NCBI GenBank assembly: GCA_022828595.1
Contig: JAKGHH010000001.1
Coordinates: 138,527,017 to 138,591,016, forward strand
DNA: 64,000 nt
Direction of reading: 5' to 3'
Source of the DNA: Nelumbo lutea
Taxonomy: Eukaryota > Streptophyta > Magnoliopsida > Proteales > Nelumbonaceae
The notes under the pieces are model-generated. The model did not search any database. It was given only the letters and a program-made list of their open reading frames with translations, and was not told where the DNA came from. Below are positions 44,001 through 54,151 of this stretch, in pieces; within the stretch, counting starts at the first letter, position 1, and each line of letters opens with the position of its first letter. Position numbers and translations under genes: made by a program.

Positions 44001-44150
44001 TTCCAAACTCTCTAATACTTACTCCTCTGTTCAGTCCCAGGAAACATGCATACATAGATTCTGGTATTTGATCACTGCTCTCTTGTTGAGAGTTGATCAC
44101 TCGCTCTCCGTGCAGGAAATGGAATCTACTCGTGCAAGTAGATTCCCACG
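35088..44150 (-). mobile_element. LINE-D, non-LTR retrotransposon split by an insertion
   Basis: In minus-strand order: an ORF1-like region with a DUF4283-like domain (43452-43922) and a zinc knuckle whose His position is Tyr (CYKCGILGY, near 43410-43435); endonuclease with GDFN at 41202-41213; and reverse transcriptase N-terminal half (39851-40519, with AFIPGRTISDN and SKAYDRVEW). The C-terminal half continues left of an insertion at about 37300-39840, and its catalytic motif is FAHD instead of FADD at 37284-37295. Then follow the zinc-knuckle region (35671-36210) and RNase H (about 35230-35670). A T run at 35088-35096 marks the poly-A end. About 100 RT residues are missing at the insertion. 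The 5' end lies somewhere between 43960 and 44245. Confidence 0.85.
37300..39840 (+). mobile_element. Insertion in LINE-D, probably LTR-retrotransposon derived
   Basis: This 2.5 kb stretch separates the two halves of the LINE-D reverse transcriptase and has no recognisable gene. It begins with short ATTTTCAAAAATCAAA-type repeats. A TATA box (CTATAAATAC) lies at about 39037, followed by a G run and purine-rich sequence, as in an LTR U3/R junction. At about 39793 TGGCAACTCC resembles the primer-binding start TGGCGACTCC of some plant Ty3-type elements. These clues suggest an LTR plus leader. No partner LTR, polyprotein or target duplication was found. Confidence 0.4.
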
Positions 44151-44245
44151 TGAGAGCAATCCAAATCGGTTGAACGCAATTGGAAAGCATGTACTGATGT
44201 ATAGAAGGTTATGGCTACGGAGATGGTCACTCCTAGCAGATCCTA

Positions 44246-44768
44246 TGGTATCAGGGAACTGCTCCATGATCAGCATCTTTGTGCCACGGTAGTCGAAAAG
44301 GAACAAAAGCAGTGCATACCAGATGATACATTGCAACACGACGACCTGATCCATGAGACTGCCTGCCTCCGGATTATACATGGCTATCAAGAGAGGGATC
44401 CCCATAACCAAGGTGTTGGGCAGCGTGGAGAGAGAGAGAGAGAGAGAAGATTGTGATTAACCATTCAAGGCTTCTGTTCCTAGTAAAGTTAGCCCAGATG
44501 TCGAGAACGATGATCATAATTATCTTCTGCGATGTATCGGCGGCGATGAAATGGAAGTTCATCTTGTAAGGGTTGTTGGTAGAGATGAAGTAGAAGGAGA
44601 GAAGCGGAATGACGAATATAGCAACGAAGCGGTTGATGCCGGAGCACTGGTCCAACGAGAAAATCTTCCACCACCGAACTGAGCCATAGGCTGATAGGCC
44701 AAGATCATAGCCACGTAGAGAGGAACCATGGCGGCTAAGACCGTGTAGAGATCTCCCCATGAAATCAT
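44246..44768 (-). pseudogene. PIN-type auxin efflux carrier pseudogene, truncated in exon 1
   Basis: Intact PIN proteins export auxin at the plasma membrane. The reading starts [20 protein letters not shown], continues [20 protein letters not shown], then [12 protein letters not shown] and [20 protein letters not shown], and stops matching after EQFPDT, about residue 160 of about 600 expected. That covers the N-terminal membrane helices only. Two frame-breaking changes are visible: an extra CAGCCTAT at 44686-44693 duplicating the adjacent eight bases, and an expanded CT/GA run at 44427-44447 in the SLST region. The central loop and C-terminal helices are missing; beyond 44246 the sequence is unrelated and leads into LINE-D. 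The upstream region appears retained. It resembles PIN1-type long-loop proteins most, but the truncation prevents firm subtype assignment. Confidence 0.88.
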
Positions 44769-45190
44769 CTTTCGAAATCGTCGGAACCGATGAGAATAAA
44801 AAATGGGTAGTTAGGTTTAGATCCAATGAGGCTGAAAACCAACATTGTAGAGTAAAATTGAAGATAGGAATTAAGGGTGAAATGGGGAGAGAGGAGGAAC
44901 CATTATTAACTAACTAGGTATAAGAGACCCCCGTTGTTGCTTCTTTTGTCATTCTAGTGATGGCTAGGATAAAGACTGCTTGAATCGAAGAGGAAGTACT
45001 AGACAGAGAGAGAGAGAGAGAGAGGTGTGATTTTACGAAGTGTAATTTTAGAGGGATATATATATATAGGAGGGAGAAGGAGGGGGGAAATGGGTTGAAT
45101 GCAGAGTGGAGTGTAGTGAGTTGGAGTGATGGAGTGGAAAAGAGTGAACGCCTACTCTAGTTAAGTTAACCTTAGGGGGTTTATGAATTC
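44769..45190 (-). promoter_or_regulatory. Retained leader and promoter-like region of the PIN pseudogene
   Basis: Upstream of the PIN start, in its orientation, come a pyrimidine-rich leader, a CT/GA microsatellite at 45005-45024 and a TATA-rich box at 45056-45068. This is a plausible core promoter arrangement. If still active it could drive a truncated transcript into LINE-D. Function is inferred, not shown. Confidence 0.4.
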
Positions 45191-46847
45191 AGGTGGCTCA
45201 TGTTAGAAGAGGGCATAGGATTGTATAGATGTGTACACACTCCCATGGAAAAACTTTGGCTGTTGAAGAAGTCGTCCCTCCTCCTAGGGAGACTACCACC
45301 GTGCTCTGAAAATCGGGGCTTTCTTTTCCTACTTTGGTAATTTTTTGGTCAAACAGAGAAAACATAATTTGAATGAAACATTTTTTTTCTTTAAAAATGA
45401 TTTTGGGATGAATGTAATTTGACCTTGGAGAGACCCTCCATAAATGTTGTCATGGATCAGACCGGATGGTTTAACGGTTGGATCTAGGGGTGAGTATGGG
45501 TTGATTTGGTTGGTTTTCAAGGCAAAACATTGAATCAATTCTCTAAGGTTGTGTTTGGTTTGAAGGCAAATCCAATTACACTTAACGCGGGTGCCCATTC
45601 CTCATGCCTGAATATAAACCCATCTATCTATTTATCTGACTATCTATCTATCTATCTATATACATGGCATCACATTTTACTTGTGTGATATAAAATCGGG
45701 TGCAAGGTTTAAAGTATCAAAAATGTATTTGGACTTTGCATAAGTATAGATAGAAAGAAAATTTAAGATACACATGAATACACCTTTGACTTATTAACAT
45801 ACAAATAATTTAGCATTTTCTATTATTTTTATTAAAATTATATTATCAAAATTTAAGTTATTATTTGAATTAACAACTATTGTTTTCAATATAATTGGGT
45901 CTATAATTTTGTCCTGATTTAATAATCGGTTTGAAATTAGTCCTACCTAGACCCAACACATAAACCAGATTAGGGCTTCACCACTATAGTTATTTTATTA
46001 TTCTTAAATAATATAGTTATAGTTATTTTATTTAACAAAAATAATAATCTAATTTATTAGAGTAAATTACAGATAAATATCGTATACTTTGGGGTAGTGA
46101 CAGATAGGTACCCTAAACTTTCAATTGCAACACTCGAATACCCTAAACTCAAAAAAACAATCTAATTTATTTGTCACTATCCCAATGTCATTTTTTCTTC
46201 CCTGCTAGTTTACATTATCAGATTCGGGCTTTTATAGCTGGGCCATTGAAATTTTAACAAATTCTTAATCCAAACTGTCCAATCCCTGTGTTAAGCCATA
46301 TAGCTTATGAGCTTGACCTTCATCTTTATCTATGGACCCAACTGCCTTGTTGGGTTGTTTTCCTTGTCCCGGCCGATATAAATGCTGCAAGCCACTATTT
46401 TCTTGGCTGCTTTTGGATCATAGGATATATTTTGAGAGGTAAAACATCTTATTTATAAAGAATTGTTTTATTAAATCTTTGAATGTTTGATTGCAATTTG
46501 AAACCAAACTTGAGAAAATGAAATTGTGGGCTGGATTACTAGATTTCAGGTTTATACGGAGAAGAAAGACGTCTAAGAAATCAAAAGTTTTATTGGATGA
46601 GAGTGAATTAAGGAGACCATTATGTAGTAGAACTTTTACTTACAAGTAAAGCCCATAATCTCATCCAGGATTCTATGTAATGACTTGTGCCTTGCCTAAT
46701 ATTTTGTTTCTCCCAGTATTAATGTTACTAGCAACCTAACGCTACTGGGAAATTACTATGCATATTTTTTTTGTAAAATAAGTGTTTTGCAATTTTTTTT
46801 TTTGATAATTTTGGAGATAATTTTTTTTCTATAAACCTCGTATAGGA
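45191..46847. other. Spacer with repeats, no gene seen
   Basis: Contains a TCTA microsatellite (about 45626-45660), a lone GGTTGTGTTTGGTTTGAAGG block at 45548 resembling MITE ends, and an AT-rich part (45795-45900) that resembles 48070-48180. No coding similarity was recognised. Confidence 0.55.
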
Positions 46848-46961
46848 TCAGTTTGGAAGGAGTATAAATACAAATTTGTAGAGTGAAAAACCTTGTATTT
46901 TGTATTATTTTGTATGTATTTACACTATACATATTTATATTTATACTCCTTCCAAACTGAG
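46848..46961. mobile_element. Foldback MITE, relative of the 80 bp palindrome at 21331
   Basis: Arms TCAGTTTGGAAGGAGTATAA (left) and its near complement ending CTTCCAAACTGA (right) enclose a longer, AT-rich centre than in the 21331 copy. The arms differ at several positions. It lies just left of another foldback and a LINE RNase H scrap. Confidence 0.75.
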
Positions 46962-46970
46962 TTTCAAGAG

Positions 46971-47120
46971 CGAGTCCGGATCTGCTAACCACAATACATT
47001 GTTGGTTATGCTCATCCAGCCACACATATGGAACAATAGTTGTGTTGTGGTCGCCGATGTTCCCAACATGTGATTGAATGAGCACGACCAACAATGTGTT
47101 GTGATCAGCAAATCCGAACT
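46971..47120. mobile_element. Foldback MITE inside a LINE RNase H scrap, with target duplication
   Basis: Arms of about 44 bases face each other: the left has GAGTCCGGATCTGCTAACCA and TTGTTGGTTATGCTCAT, the right has ATGAGCACGACCAACAA and GATCAGCAAATCCGAACTC. TCAAGAG occurs directly before the left arm (46964-46970) and after the right arm (47122-47128). The right flank continues as CAGCCCATGCTTC, the same sequence as in the LINE-B RNase H domain, so the target was a LINE fragment. A duplication of 7-8 bp suits hAT-type mobilisation. Confidence 0.7.
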
Positions 47121-47190
47121 CCTCAAGAGCAGCCCATGCTTCAGCCACCAATGGTTATGGTTCCACTTCTACTTGCAGCATGTTTTACTT
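47121..47190 (-). mobile_element. Short LINE RNase H fragment
   Basis: On the minus strand it reads VAEAWAALEE, matching the RNase H signature of LINE-B at about 22060. Only a few dozen codons survive next to the foldback insertion. Confidence 0.55.
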
Positions 47191-48800
47191 TCAAACAAAT
47201 ACATGCATCCTCAATTCTCTCTCATTTACAGACTTATTTAATCTATATATTTGAATATATGTGGGCCAGAGGAGGCAAAGCAATTTCAATATTTGTACCG
47301 ATGCAAAAGTGTGAGAGTGGAAATTTTGATTTTTTTTTTCTAACTATTGCTTTATTTTTATTTATTCTCAATGCAGATAAAGTAAAAATGTAAAATAGAA
47401 CCTGAAGCAAAGTTAAAGTAAAAAGGAAGTAAAAAACACAATATTTCCATATTCTTTTAATAATTAATACAATGCTTTTTTGTCCATAATAGAAAATATT
47501 CATTTAGAAACAATCTCCCGACTCTCCCTCTGAAGTCATGGTTCCCACTCCACACTACGTCAGAGACTGACAAGGCAGCAAAGGATGCGTTGTTCAACTA
47601 CTATGTCTATTTTCATCAACTACGAGCCTATGACCCACTTTTTGCACCAATCTCTCTCTCCTTTTCATCAACCCATGAATTTTGATAAATAACACCATGA
47701 TCCCTATTACATTTATAATTCTGATTTATTAGTCGGTTGTTTTTCAGATATTATATATTTTCTATATCATAGTCGATCCCAATATTTTAAGACATTCCAA
47801 CATGATGCCACAAAAGCTCCAATGGTTAGTAGTAGGGCTGCTAATGGCTCAGGTTTATTCAATGGATTCAAATTAAACCAACCAAACTGATTATAATTGT
47901 TTTGGTTTTAAGATTTTATCTTGATTAATAATTGGATTGGTTTCGATTTTTATCTGTTTCAAATTGATTTGGACATGGAATCAAGTATTTTATTAATATA
48001 AATATTTTTTTCTTATCATTTTTATCACATTTTATATTTGAAATGATAAATTTGATAGTTTAAAATGGTTAATTTATTAATATATAAATAATGTAATATT
48101 TTCTGTCATTTTTATTAAGGTTATATTATCAAAACTTTAAAATTTAAGTTATTATTTAAGTAAACAAATACGATTAATTTTCAGTTAATCGGATCGAGTC
48201 TGAATCCAATAAACTTGACTATATTAATTGGGATGGTAGTTGCAAATGCAAATATATTCAATTCATAAAATACAAACTTGAATTGGTTTTGCGTAAATAA
48301 ATTTTGCATTGTCTTTGGTTGTGGTGGGTACAAAATTTTAGCTTATTTTGTTTGATTACTGTACAAATAAAGTAAAGTAAGACATAAAACAGAATAAAGT
48401 AAAATTTAAAACAAAATTAAATAAAAATTTACAATTTTTTACATTTGCACCCATGCATTTGTATTAATACAAATAAATTTGTACTGCAACCAAACACAAC
48501 CTTAACATTGACCAACATTGAGTGCAAAGTCACTTTCATTTTCAGTACCAACCACCTTCCAAATTGATGAACTGGGATACAAATTAATTTGCTTCCATTC
48601 AGGGTTTGCACTCTTATCAAAATTGGGTAAACCACTTGGTCTCTACCCATTCATCTATCTGGTTTACCTCAACCCTCTCCTCTAAGTGCATTCTCAAAAG
48701 TAACAAAAGCTATACAGCCTACAACTTTTAGCTTGATAGAGAAGACCGGCGGTTGAGAATTTTCATATTTCCCGACAAAAAACCGGCGAGTAGGAACACC
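47191..48800. other. AT-rich spacer, no gene seen
   Basis: Dispersed low-complexity sequence, including a GGGCTGCTAATGG-started tract at 47835 and an AT-rich block 48070-48180 resembling 45795-45900. Around 48430-48505 a TTTGTATTAATACAAA palindrome precedes CCAAACACAACC. No coding similarity. Confidence 0.5.
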
Positions 48801-49006
48801 TCCCCTATCTACCTTCCTACCTATCTTTAGACTCAGATTACAACTTCTTCAGTCTGCTTCCTCCTCTCACTCTCCACCACAATCGTATTAATTAGAACTT
48901 GCAGTCTTCAATTCTCTCTCCCAAATCCCAATTAACCCCTGGATATTCACCATCTTTCCTTCCCAAATCAACTCGCATTTGAGCAAACGTAGTTATATAT
49001 CTATCC

Positions 49007-49703
49007 ATGGGAAAGAACAGAAAGATCGTCCTCTATGCTCTGAGGTTCATAGCCTTTGCTGGCACACTTTCAGCGGTCATTGTCATGGTGACAAGTAAGG
49101 AGGAAAATTACTTTTACGGTGTAGAATTGGAAGCGAAGTACACCCATTCTCCCGCCTTAACGTAAGCTCCGTTTCCTTTGTCGGTGCAATTAATCTTCCT
49201 GTTTCTCTCTCCTTCCTTCTGCCGGTTACTGATCAGAGCTTTATGCAGATACTTTGTCATTGCAAATTCAATCGGAGCCGTTTACGGATTTCTGCTTCTC
49301 TTTCTTCCACCAGCCAGTATGCTCTGGCGTTTCGTGGTGGCCGTCGATGTGGTAATTTACAGCTTTTTTTTTTTTTTTTCTGTTTCTTGCTTTTCTTGCT
49401 AATTTTGTCGGCATTTGATGGGTGCGAAATGAAGGTTACAGAGAGGAATATTAATCTGGGTCTTTTCTTATATTCTAGGTGGTCGTACTGTTGCTGTCTT
49501 CCAGCTTCTCGGCAGCCATGGCGATAGCTTATGTGGGGAAGGAAGGGAACTATTACGCAGGTTGGCTACCGGTCTGCGACCAAATCTCCGACTTCTGTCA
49601 CCATGTAACAGGAGCTCTGATTGCTGCCTTCGTTGCTCTTGTAATCTACACAGTGCTCCTCCTCCATTCCATCCACACTGTTCTCAATCCTCTTCTTGTG
49701 TGA
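49007..49703 (+). CDS. CASP-like protein, CASPL1C type
   Basis: Small four-helix plasma-membrane protein related to the Casparian strip membrane domain proteins, which form membrane scaffolds. The exact role of the 1C group is not settled. Exons 49007-49161, 49249-49351 and 49479-49703 with GT-AG borders give 160 residues, normal for the family. Helices lie at about 7-30, 53-71, 78-101 and 133-153. The family's conserved Arg in helix 1 (Arg13 in ALRFIAF) and Asp in helix 3 (Asp85 in VVAVDV) are present, as are EAKYTHSPA before helix 2 and [13 protein letters not shown] before helix 4. The ATG is the first after a pyrimidine-rich leader (48840-49006). It closely resembles the Arabidopsis CASPL1C proteins in layout. 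No lesion was seen; a gene standing alone. Confidence 0.93.
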
Positions 49704-50429
49704 AAGCTTGGATAAGTCCTCTGATGTTTTAATTTTCTGGTCCCTCGTTTTGGAGTTGCTCTGTACTTTGTTATAATGTACGTACGACTGTTGTGAGAAT
49801 TTACATTTATCAAAATCGTAACGACTTTTTCTGCGACGTGACTAAACAATTGTTTGCTAACGCAATAGCCTGGAGAGAGGTTGGATGATTATCATTTATG
49901 AGTCTCATATCATATATTTTAGGGAAAATGACGGTTCAGCAGAATTCTGAATTCCACTGCATGTCAAATACCTCGTCAATGGGTATTAATTCAGAACTGG
50001 CACTATCTCAATTGTATCTTGGAATTATTGTCCTTATGCATCAATGCCCATTTATAAAGTCATTCTCCTTAAAATATAGGGAAATATATATTTTATTACT
50101 GATGTGAATTGTGAATTACAGATTTTTATTAGGTTTTTTGTGCGTATTGATTGGTTCCAGGGACCTTTTCATCCTCTGAAAACACGATGAGTGCAATTAT
50201 TAGTTTCTTTTTGTTTTTATAGAATGACCATTTTATTTATATAAGTGTTATTGTTGAAGGGAAAATATTTTTCTATCATATATTAGCAAATTTTCGTATA
50301 GACCCAAAGTGATTTATCCAAGTCTCAAGAGGTGCGGCTTGAGAATCGTTATTTTTCGTGGGACCTATTGATATCTAAACATAAATAAATGTGTATTTTG
50401 TTTTTGTTTCCGTGGGATCCATCAACTTA
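49704..50429. other. 3' flank of the CASP-like gene and spacer
   Basis: Probable 3' untranslated region to about 49870, then AT-rich spacer. Nothing else was recognised. Confidence 0.5.
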
Positions 50430-50618
50430 CCGAGATCAAATCGCCCCCCCCCCCCAAACAATGTCCCACAGCACATCTCCTCTCTGTATTGGGAACATCT
50501 CCTGATGATAATACTAACAATGATGATGTCATCATCGGGAGATGTTCCTGATACATGGCGGGGATGTACGGTGGGATGTTGTGGGAGGCAATCTTCTGGG
50601 GGGCTGATTTGAACCCAC
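50430..50618. mobile_element. Foldback MITE, GGGAACATCTCC family, copy 2
   Basis: The left arm (GATCAAATCG, a C run, then CCCACAGCACATCTCC and TGTATTGGGAACATCTCC) and the right arm (GGGAGATGTTCCTGATACAT, GGGGATGTACGGTGGGATGTT and a G run with GCTGATTTGAAC) are near complements. Same family as 24596-24762. The C run at about 50444-50455 is longer than in copy 1. Confidence 0.75.
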
Positions 50619-50929
50619 CCCACTCGCCCCCATTTACTGGAATCTAGATTCCAAAAAAATTAACTTTTAAGACACCACAATCCTCTCTTTCTTACTTGGC
50701 GTGAATCCATTGCTTCTTGTGTAAAATGCTTACAATTCCCGACCCTAAAAGCACTGCTCAAAGCCTCGAACAACTAGGGCAATGTTTGAAACCAATGCCA
50801 TTTCTTGAGAGGTGTTTCCGATGTTGCATAAGACATCTTGTTTTTTCATATAATGTTTTTTTTTTCAATTTTTATTTGATACAATTGTTGTTAATGCTAT
50901 ATAGGCATTTTTCAATGCCATGCAACTAG

Positions 50930-51290
50930 GGATGTCAATTGGACTAGATTTGGTCCAATGTGAGTCCATTATAAATGGATCAGGTTCAATCTAATCCAAT
51001 GAATAATTTAGACCATTTTGGACCGGTCCAATTCAATTTTTCAACCATCCAATCTGTTCAAATTCATTTTGATTTAGATTGATTTCAACCTAAATGTGGT
51101 CAATTGACAGCTATATTCTTATCTTATATTAATAGAGTAGATATTGGCTTAATCCAACTCAATCCAATATAAATTTATTACGGACCAGGTCCAATCCAAT
51201 ATGTCTTGTTGGTTTGTCCAATCTGTCTAAATTGATTTTGGAGTGGACGGGGTCTAATCCAAAATCGGTTCATTGACACTCTTACATGCA
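50930..51290. repeat. TCCAAT-rich dispersed tract
   Basis: Begins GGGATGTCAATTGG and ends near TTGACACTCTTACATG. It is rich in GGTCCAAT, AATCCAAT and GGACC words and parallels the tracts in 19780-20165 and 34025-34175. No coding content. The complementary start and end words (GTGTCAAT and ATTGACAC) suggest a mobile origin. Confidence 0.55.
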
Positions 51291-51344
51291 ACAATACAAA
51301 AATATAAAAAAAAGGATTTTATACGTGGCACTGATGTGGTGCGA

Positions 51345-51893
51345 GCCGAATTATCTAACTGTCTAGCTTTCTTCGCAACTTCCTTAAGGCCGTCATCCCC
51401 TCTACCAACCTTGACCAGACGGGCTAATCTCCTCCCGTACTCATAAGCTAGTGCTATTTAATCAAATTTTAAACCAAGTAGTTAGAACCAATTAACTAAA
51501 AGCCAAACAGATTGCTAACAAATCAATTAGAATCAAGGTTTTTAAAATCGGATCGGATAATGAATCGGTTAGGGTCTAGTTTACAGGTCGAATGGTTCGA
51601 TCGTTCAAACTGAACGAACGACTCATTCTAATAAAAAATTAAAAAATATAAAATGGTCAAAACCGCCAGATGGTTTGAATGATTCAACCACCCCGGTCAA
51701 CAATGATTCAACGGAACCGATCACCTAACCGCTTCCCGGTTTTTCTAGTCCGATCATCTGGTCCAATCCGGTCCGCTCCAGTTTTGAAAGCCATGATCAG
51801 GATTATTGGCATGAACCTCGCCAATGCCCGAAGAAGCATCAGTGATAATAACTATCTTTCCGGTCAAATCCTCGCTAGGGATGGATCTTAGGA
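51345..51893 (-). pseudogene. Short-chain dehydrogenase (HSD/11-beta-type) pseudogene fragment
   Basis: Two coding blocks read in order on the minus strand. 51800-51893 gives LRSIPSEDLTGKIVIITDASSGIGE. That matches the SDR nucleotide-binding start, with TDASSGIG in place of the usual TGASSGIG (first Gly replaced by Asp). A GT follows GAG. After an AG near 51468, 51345-51466 gives LAYEYGRRLARLVKV and GLKEVAKKARQL, the next stretch of the fold. The join fits the intron position usual after SSGIGE, but one base seems missing at the start of the second block (CACTAGCT for CACCTAGCT), which shifts frame. The catalytic Tyr-Lys region is absent. A repeat (51539-51781) sits in the intron. Best likeness is the plant 11-beta-hydroxysteroid-dehydrogenase-like group. 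Confidence 0.72.
51539..51781. repeat. Repeat inserted in the SDR pseudogene intron
   Basis: Bounded by GTTTTTAAAATCGG on the left and CCAGTTTTGAAAG on the right, which are roughly inverted. Rich in CGGTT/ACCGG words. Similar sequence occurs around 9300-9600. Flanking ATCAAGG and ATCAGG may be an imperfect target duplication. Family unknown. Confidence 0.45.
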
Positions 51894-52003
51894 GCTATAA
51901 AATTAAATGACTTGTGGATCAGCTCCTATACAAGTTTTGTAAAGGTTTCCCTACCTTTCACTTCCTTTCTCTACTTTTTCCTTCAAATCAAACACCGCCT
52001 TAA

Positions 52004-52650
52004 AGGTTTGGGTATATTTCAGAAACCTCCTCTGAAGTTTTTGGTTGTTGATGAAATTTCTTCTAAAAGTTGGATAATTGTAATTACCTCCCCTGAACTC
52101 TCTGATATAGTTGCAAGTTGACCCCTTTAGAAACCTCTAAAAAGGGACATGAAATGCCCAAAATACTCATATATTTTACTTTGACTATAATGTTTATTTC
52201 CAAATTTTCTCTACATATGAATTGCTACCCCAAACCCTTCCATCCTCTTTTCTGAAATTGATTTATTTTTCAAATTTGACCTTCATATCAATTGCTCAAA
52301 GGTAAAGCTACAAGTTTAAGGTTGTGTTTGGTTTGAAGTAGGGAAAGGTAGGGAAACCTTTACCCTTCCTTTCCCTACTTGTTCCTTCAAACCAAACACA
52401 ACCTAAATTCTCTCTCTCTTTGTTTTTATAAAGTTTGTATTGTTTTTTCTGTAAAAACTAACCTCAATAGTAACTGTATGGGTATTTTGGATATTTTATG
52501 CTTCTTTTTTAGAGGATTCTAACAAAGGGAGTATACTTTCAAGTTGCAACTGTATCATAAAGTTCTGGGGAGATGATTGCAATTGCCAAACTTTATGGGA
52601 GGTTTTAGCAATGGTTCAAAATTTTAAGGGAGGTTTCAGCAATTTACCCT
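52004..52650. repeat. MITE-like repeat containing a nested MITE
   Basis: The left end AAAGGTTTGGGTATATTTCA with GAAACCTCC and the right end GGGAGGTTTCAGCAATTTAC followed by CCTTTAG are imperfect inverted copies. Words such as CTGAACTC and GATATAGTTGCAAGTTGAC on the left have counterparts on the right. A smaller element lies within it at 52320-52403. Confidence 0.5.
52320..52403. mobile_element. 84 bp Tourist-like MITE with TAA target duplication
   Basis: Ends GGTTGTGTTTGGTTTGAAG and its complement CTTCAAACCAAACACAACC (one base differs) enclose nearly complementary AGTAGGGAAAGG and CCTTTCCCTACTT arms. TAA flanks both ends (52317-52319 and 52404-52406). A half copy lies at 51925-52005. These features suit PIF/Harbinger-derived MITEs. 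Confidence 0.7.
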
Positions 52651-54151
52651 TTAGAATTTCATCATTTGGATTTCACATTTTCAACTCCATTATCAGGCTG
52701 TCAATAATTAGGCCTGTCAATGATACCTAAATTCCACCACCTAATCCAACATCCAACAACCAATTCCATTAAAATTCGAATTCGATTTTCTCTTTCAACC
52801 TAACAATTTTTCCTCTTGCAAGCAAACAATGGAATATAAACATAAAATTCTTTCACCTGTTTTCCTTTTCAAATTTGAATCAAACGTTCTCTAGTCCAAT
52901 CAGATTCGAATGCACAAGTTTTCAATAATCGGATCAGATTCAGACTTTTTTGAATCTTATCCAAATCCAAATCCAATTATTGGATTAGAACCCTACTGTC
53001 AATAAACTATTAAGAGGCATGTTGTTCTTTAAGTAGATGCTAGTAGGAATAATGTATAGACTTTTGGAGCCCTATTCTTCTGCTGAACTAATAACTTTTA
53101 ATTTTTCTAGGTTATGAGAATTTCAAGCAAGAATAAAAATGCTCTTGGAGAAGAAGAAAAAGGAGGAGGTGGAGAGAGAGAGAGAGATGAATGCAGTGGA
53201 AGTTGCAGTGATGGCCAAAGTTGGATATTAACAAAAACCCTTTCTATAGTTTTGGAAAATCTTGCAATTACCTTCCTCTCATCATTGTCTCAATTATAAA
53301 ATGTTGGTCTAATGCATTTTTTTGTAATACTTATCTTACCCTTATATCTATCAATTCAGATGAAATTTTACTAAAATACTCCTAAAAAACTAAAAATACT
53401 CCCAAGCTCAGATTAAAAGAGTAAAGTAATTTCATTTTGTAAACTCATTGTAATTGAGCCAAACCTAAAAGGGCAGATCTTGCCTTTTGATTATATTGAA
53501 AGATGGCCTAACTAGTAGTAGGGACAATTATGGCAATTTAATGAACTGAGAAAATAGTAGAAGGGAGGTAACTGTTGGTTTTTTCAAAACTACAGCGAAG
53601 GTTTTATTAAAATGAAACCTTAGAAGGGGAGTGTTTTTTTTATAATTGTCAGAAATGTTAAGAGAGGTCTTTATGTTCTACCCTTCTTGAATAAAACTGT
53701 TGGTTGGTCCACGAGGACCACGACGTGTTGATTCAAATCGTCGAATGACTCGAATCGCCCATCCGTTTGACCCGAATAATGGTTTTTGGACCAAGTCAAT
53801 AATAGAGGCATTTTTCAGTTTTTTGTACTTCGTGTATCTCCGCAATTTTAACTTTTTATTTTTTAAGCATTTCAGAATCATTATCAGGATCTTCTTCAGA
53901 CGATTCCAATTGCCCAAATTAATGGCTACCAATTCTTTATTCTTTATTCTTTGTTCTTTAATCGGGCTTAGCCTGAGCATCACCACTCATCTCTCCCATC
54001 AAAATATCAAAATCCGACGGTCTTGATTGTTGATCACCCACCATTGTCTGGTTCACATCCTAGATCTTTCTCATGGATGCTGGTTCCGTAGATAGGATTA
54101 GGAATTGGGAAGCTTGGAGCTAGAAGCCTGGAACTAGTTCCGCTGTCAGAT
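52651..54151. other. Spacer and upstream region of the phosphatase gene
   Basis: 52700-52990 is a tract rich in CCAATT and GATTCGAAT words, similar in kind to other dispersed tracts. 53100-53640 has AT-rich repeat-like sequence with GGGAGGTAACTG and GAAACCTT words. 53680-54151 is probably promoter and 5' leader of the downstream gene. An upstream ATG at 54074 would end after 16 codons (short upstream frame). No other gene was seen. Confidence 0.5.

Noticed and set aside
35040..44260. LINE-D as a simple insertion into the PIN exon
   Set aside because: The sequence left of the LINE-D poly-A end shows no continuation of the PIN gene and no matching target duplication.
45548..48503. GGTTGTGTTTGG at 45548 and CCAAACACAACC at 48490 as ends of one 3 kb Harbinger element
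   Set aside because: Flanking triplets differ (TAA versus TTA) and no transposase lies between; more likely separate fragments.
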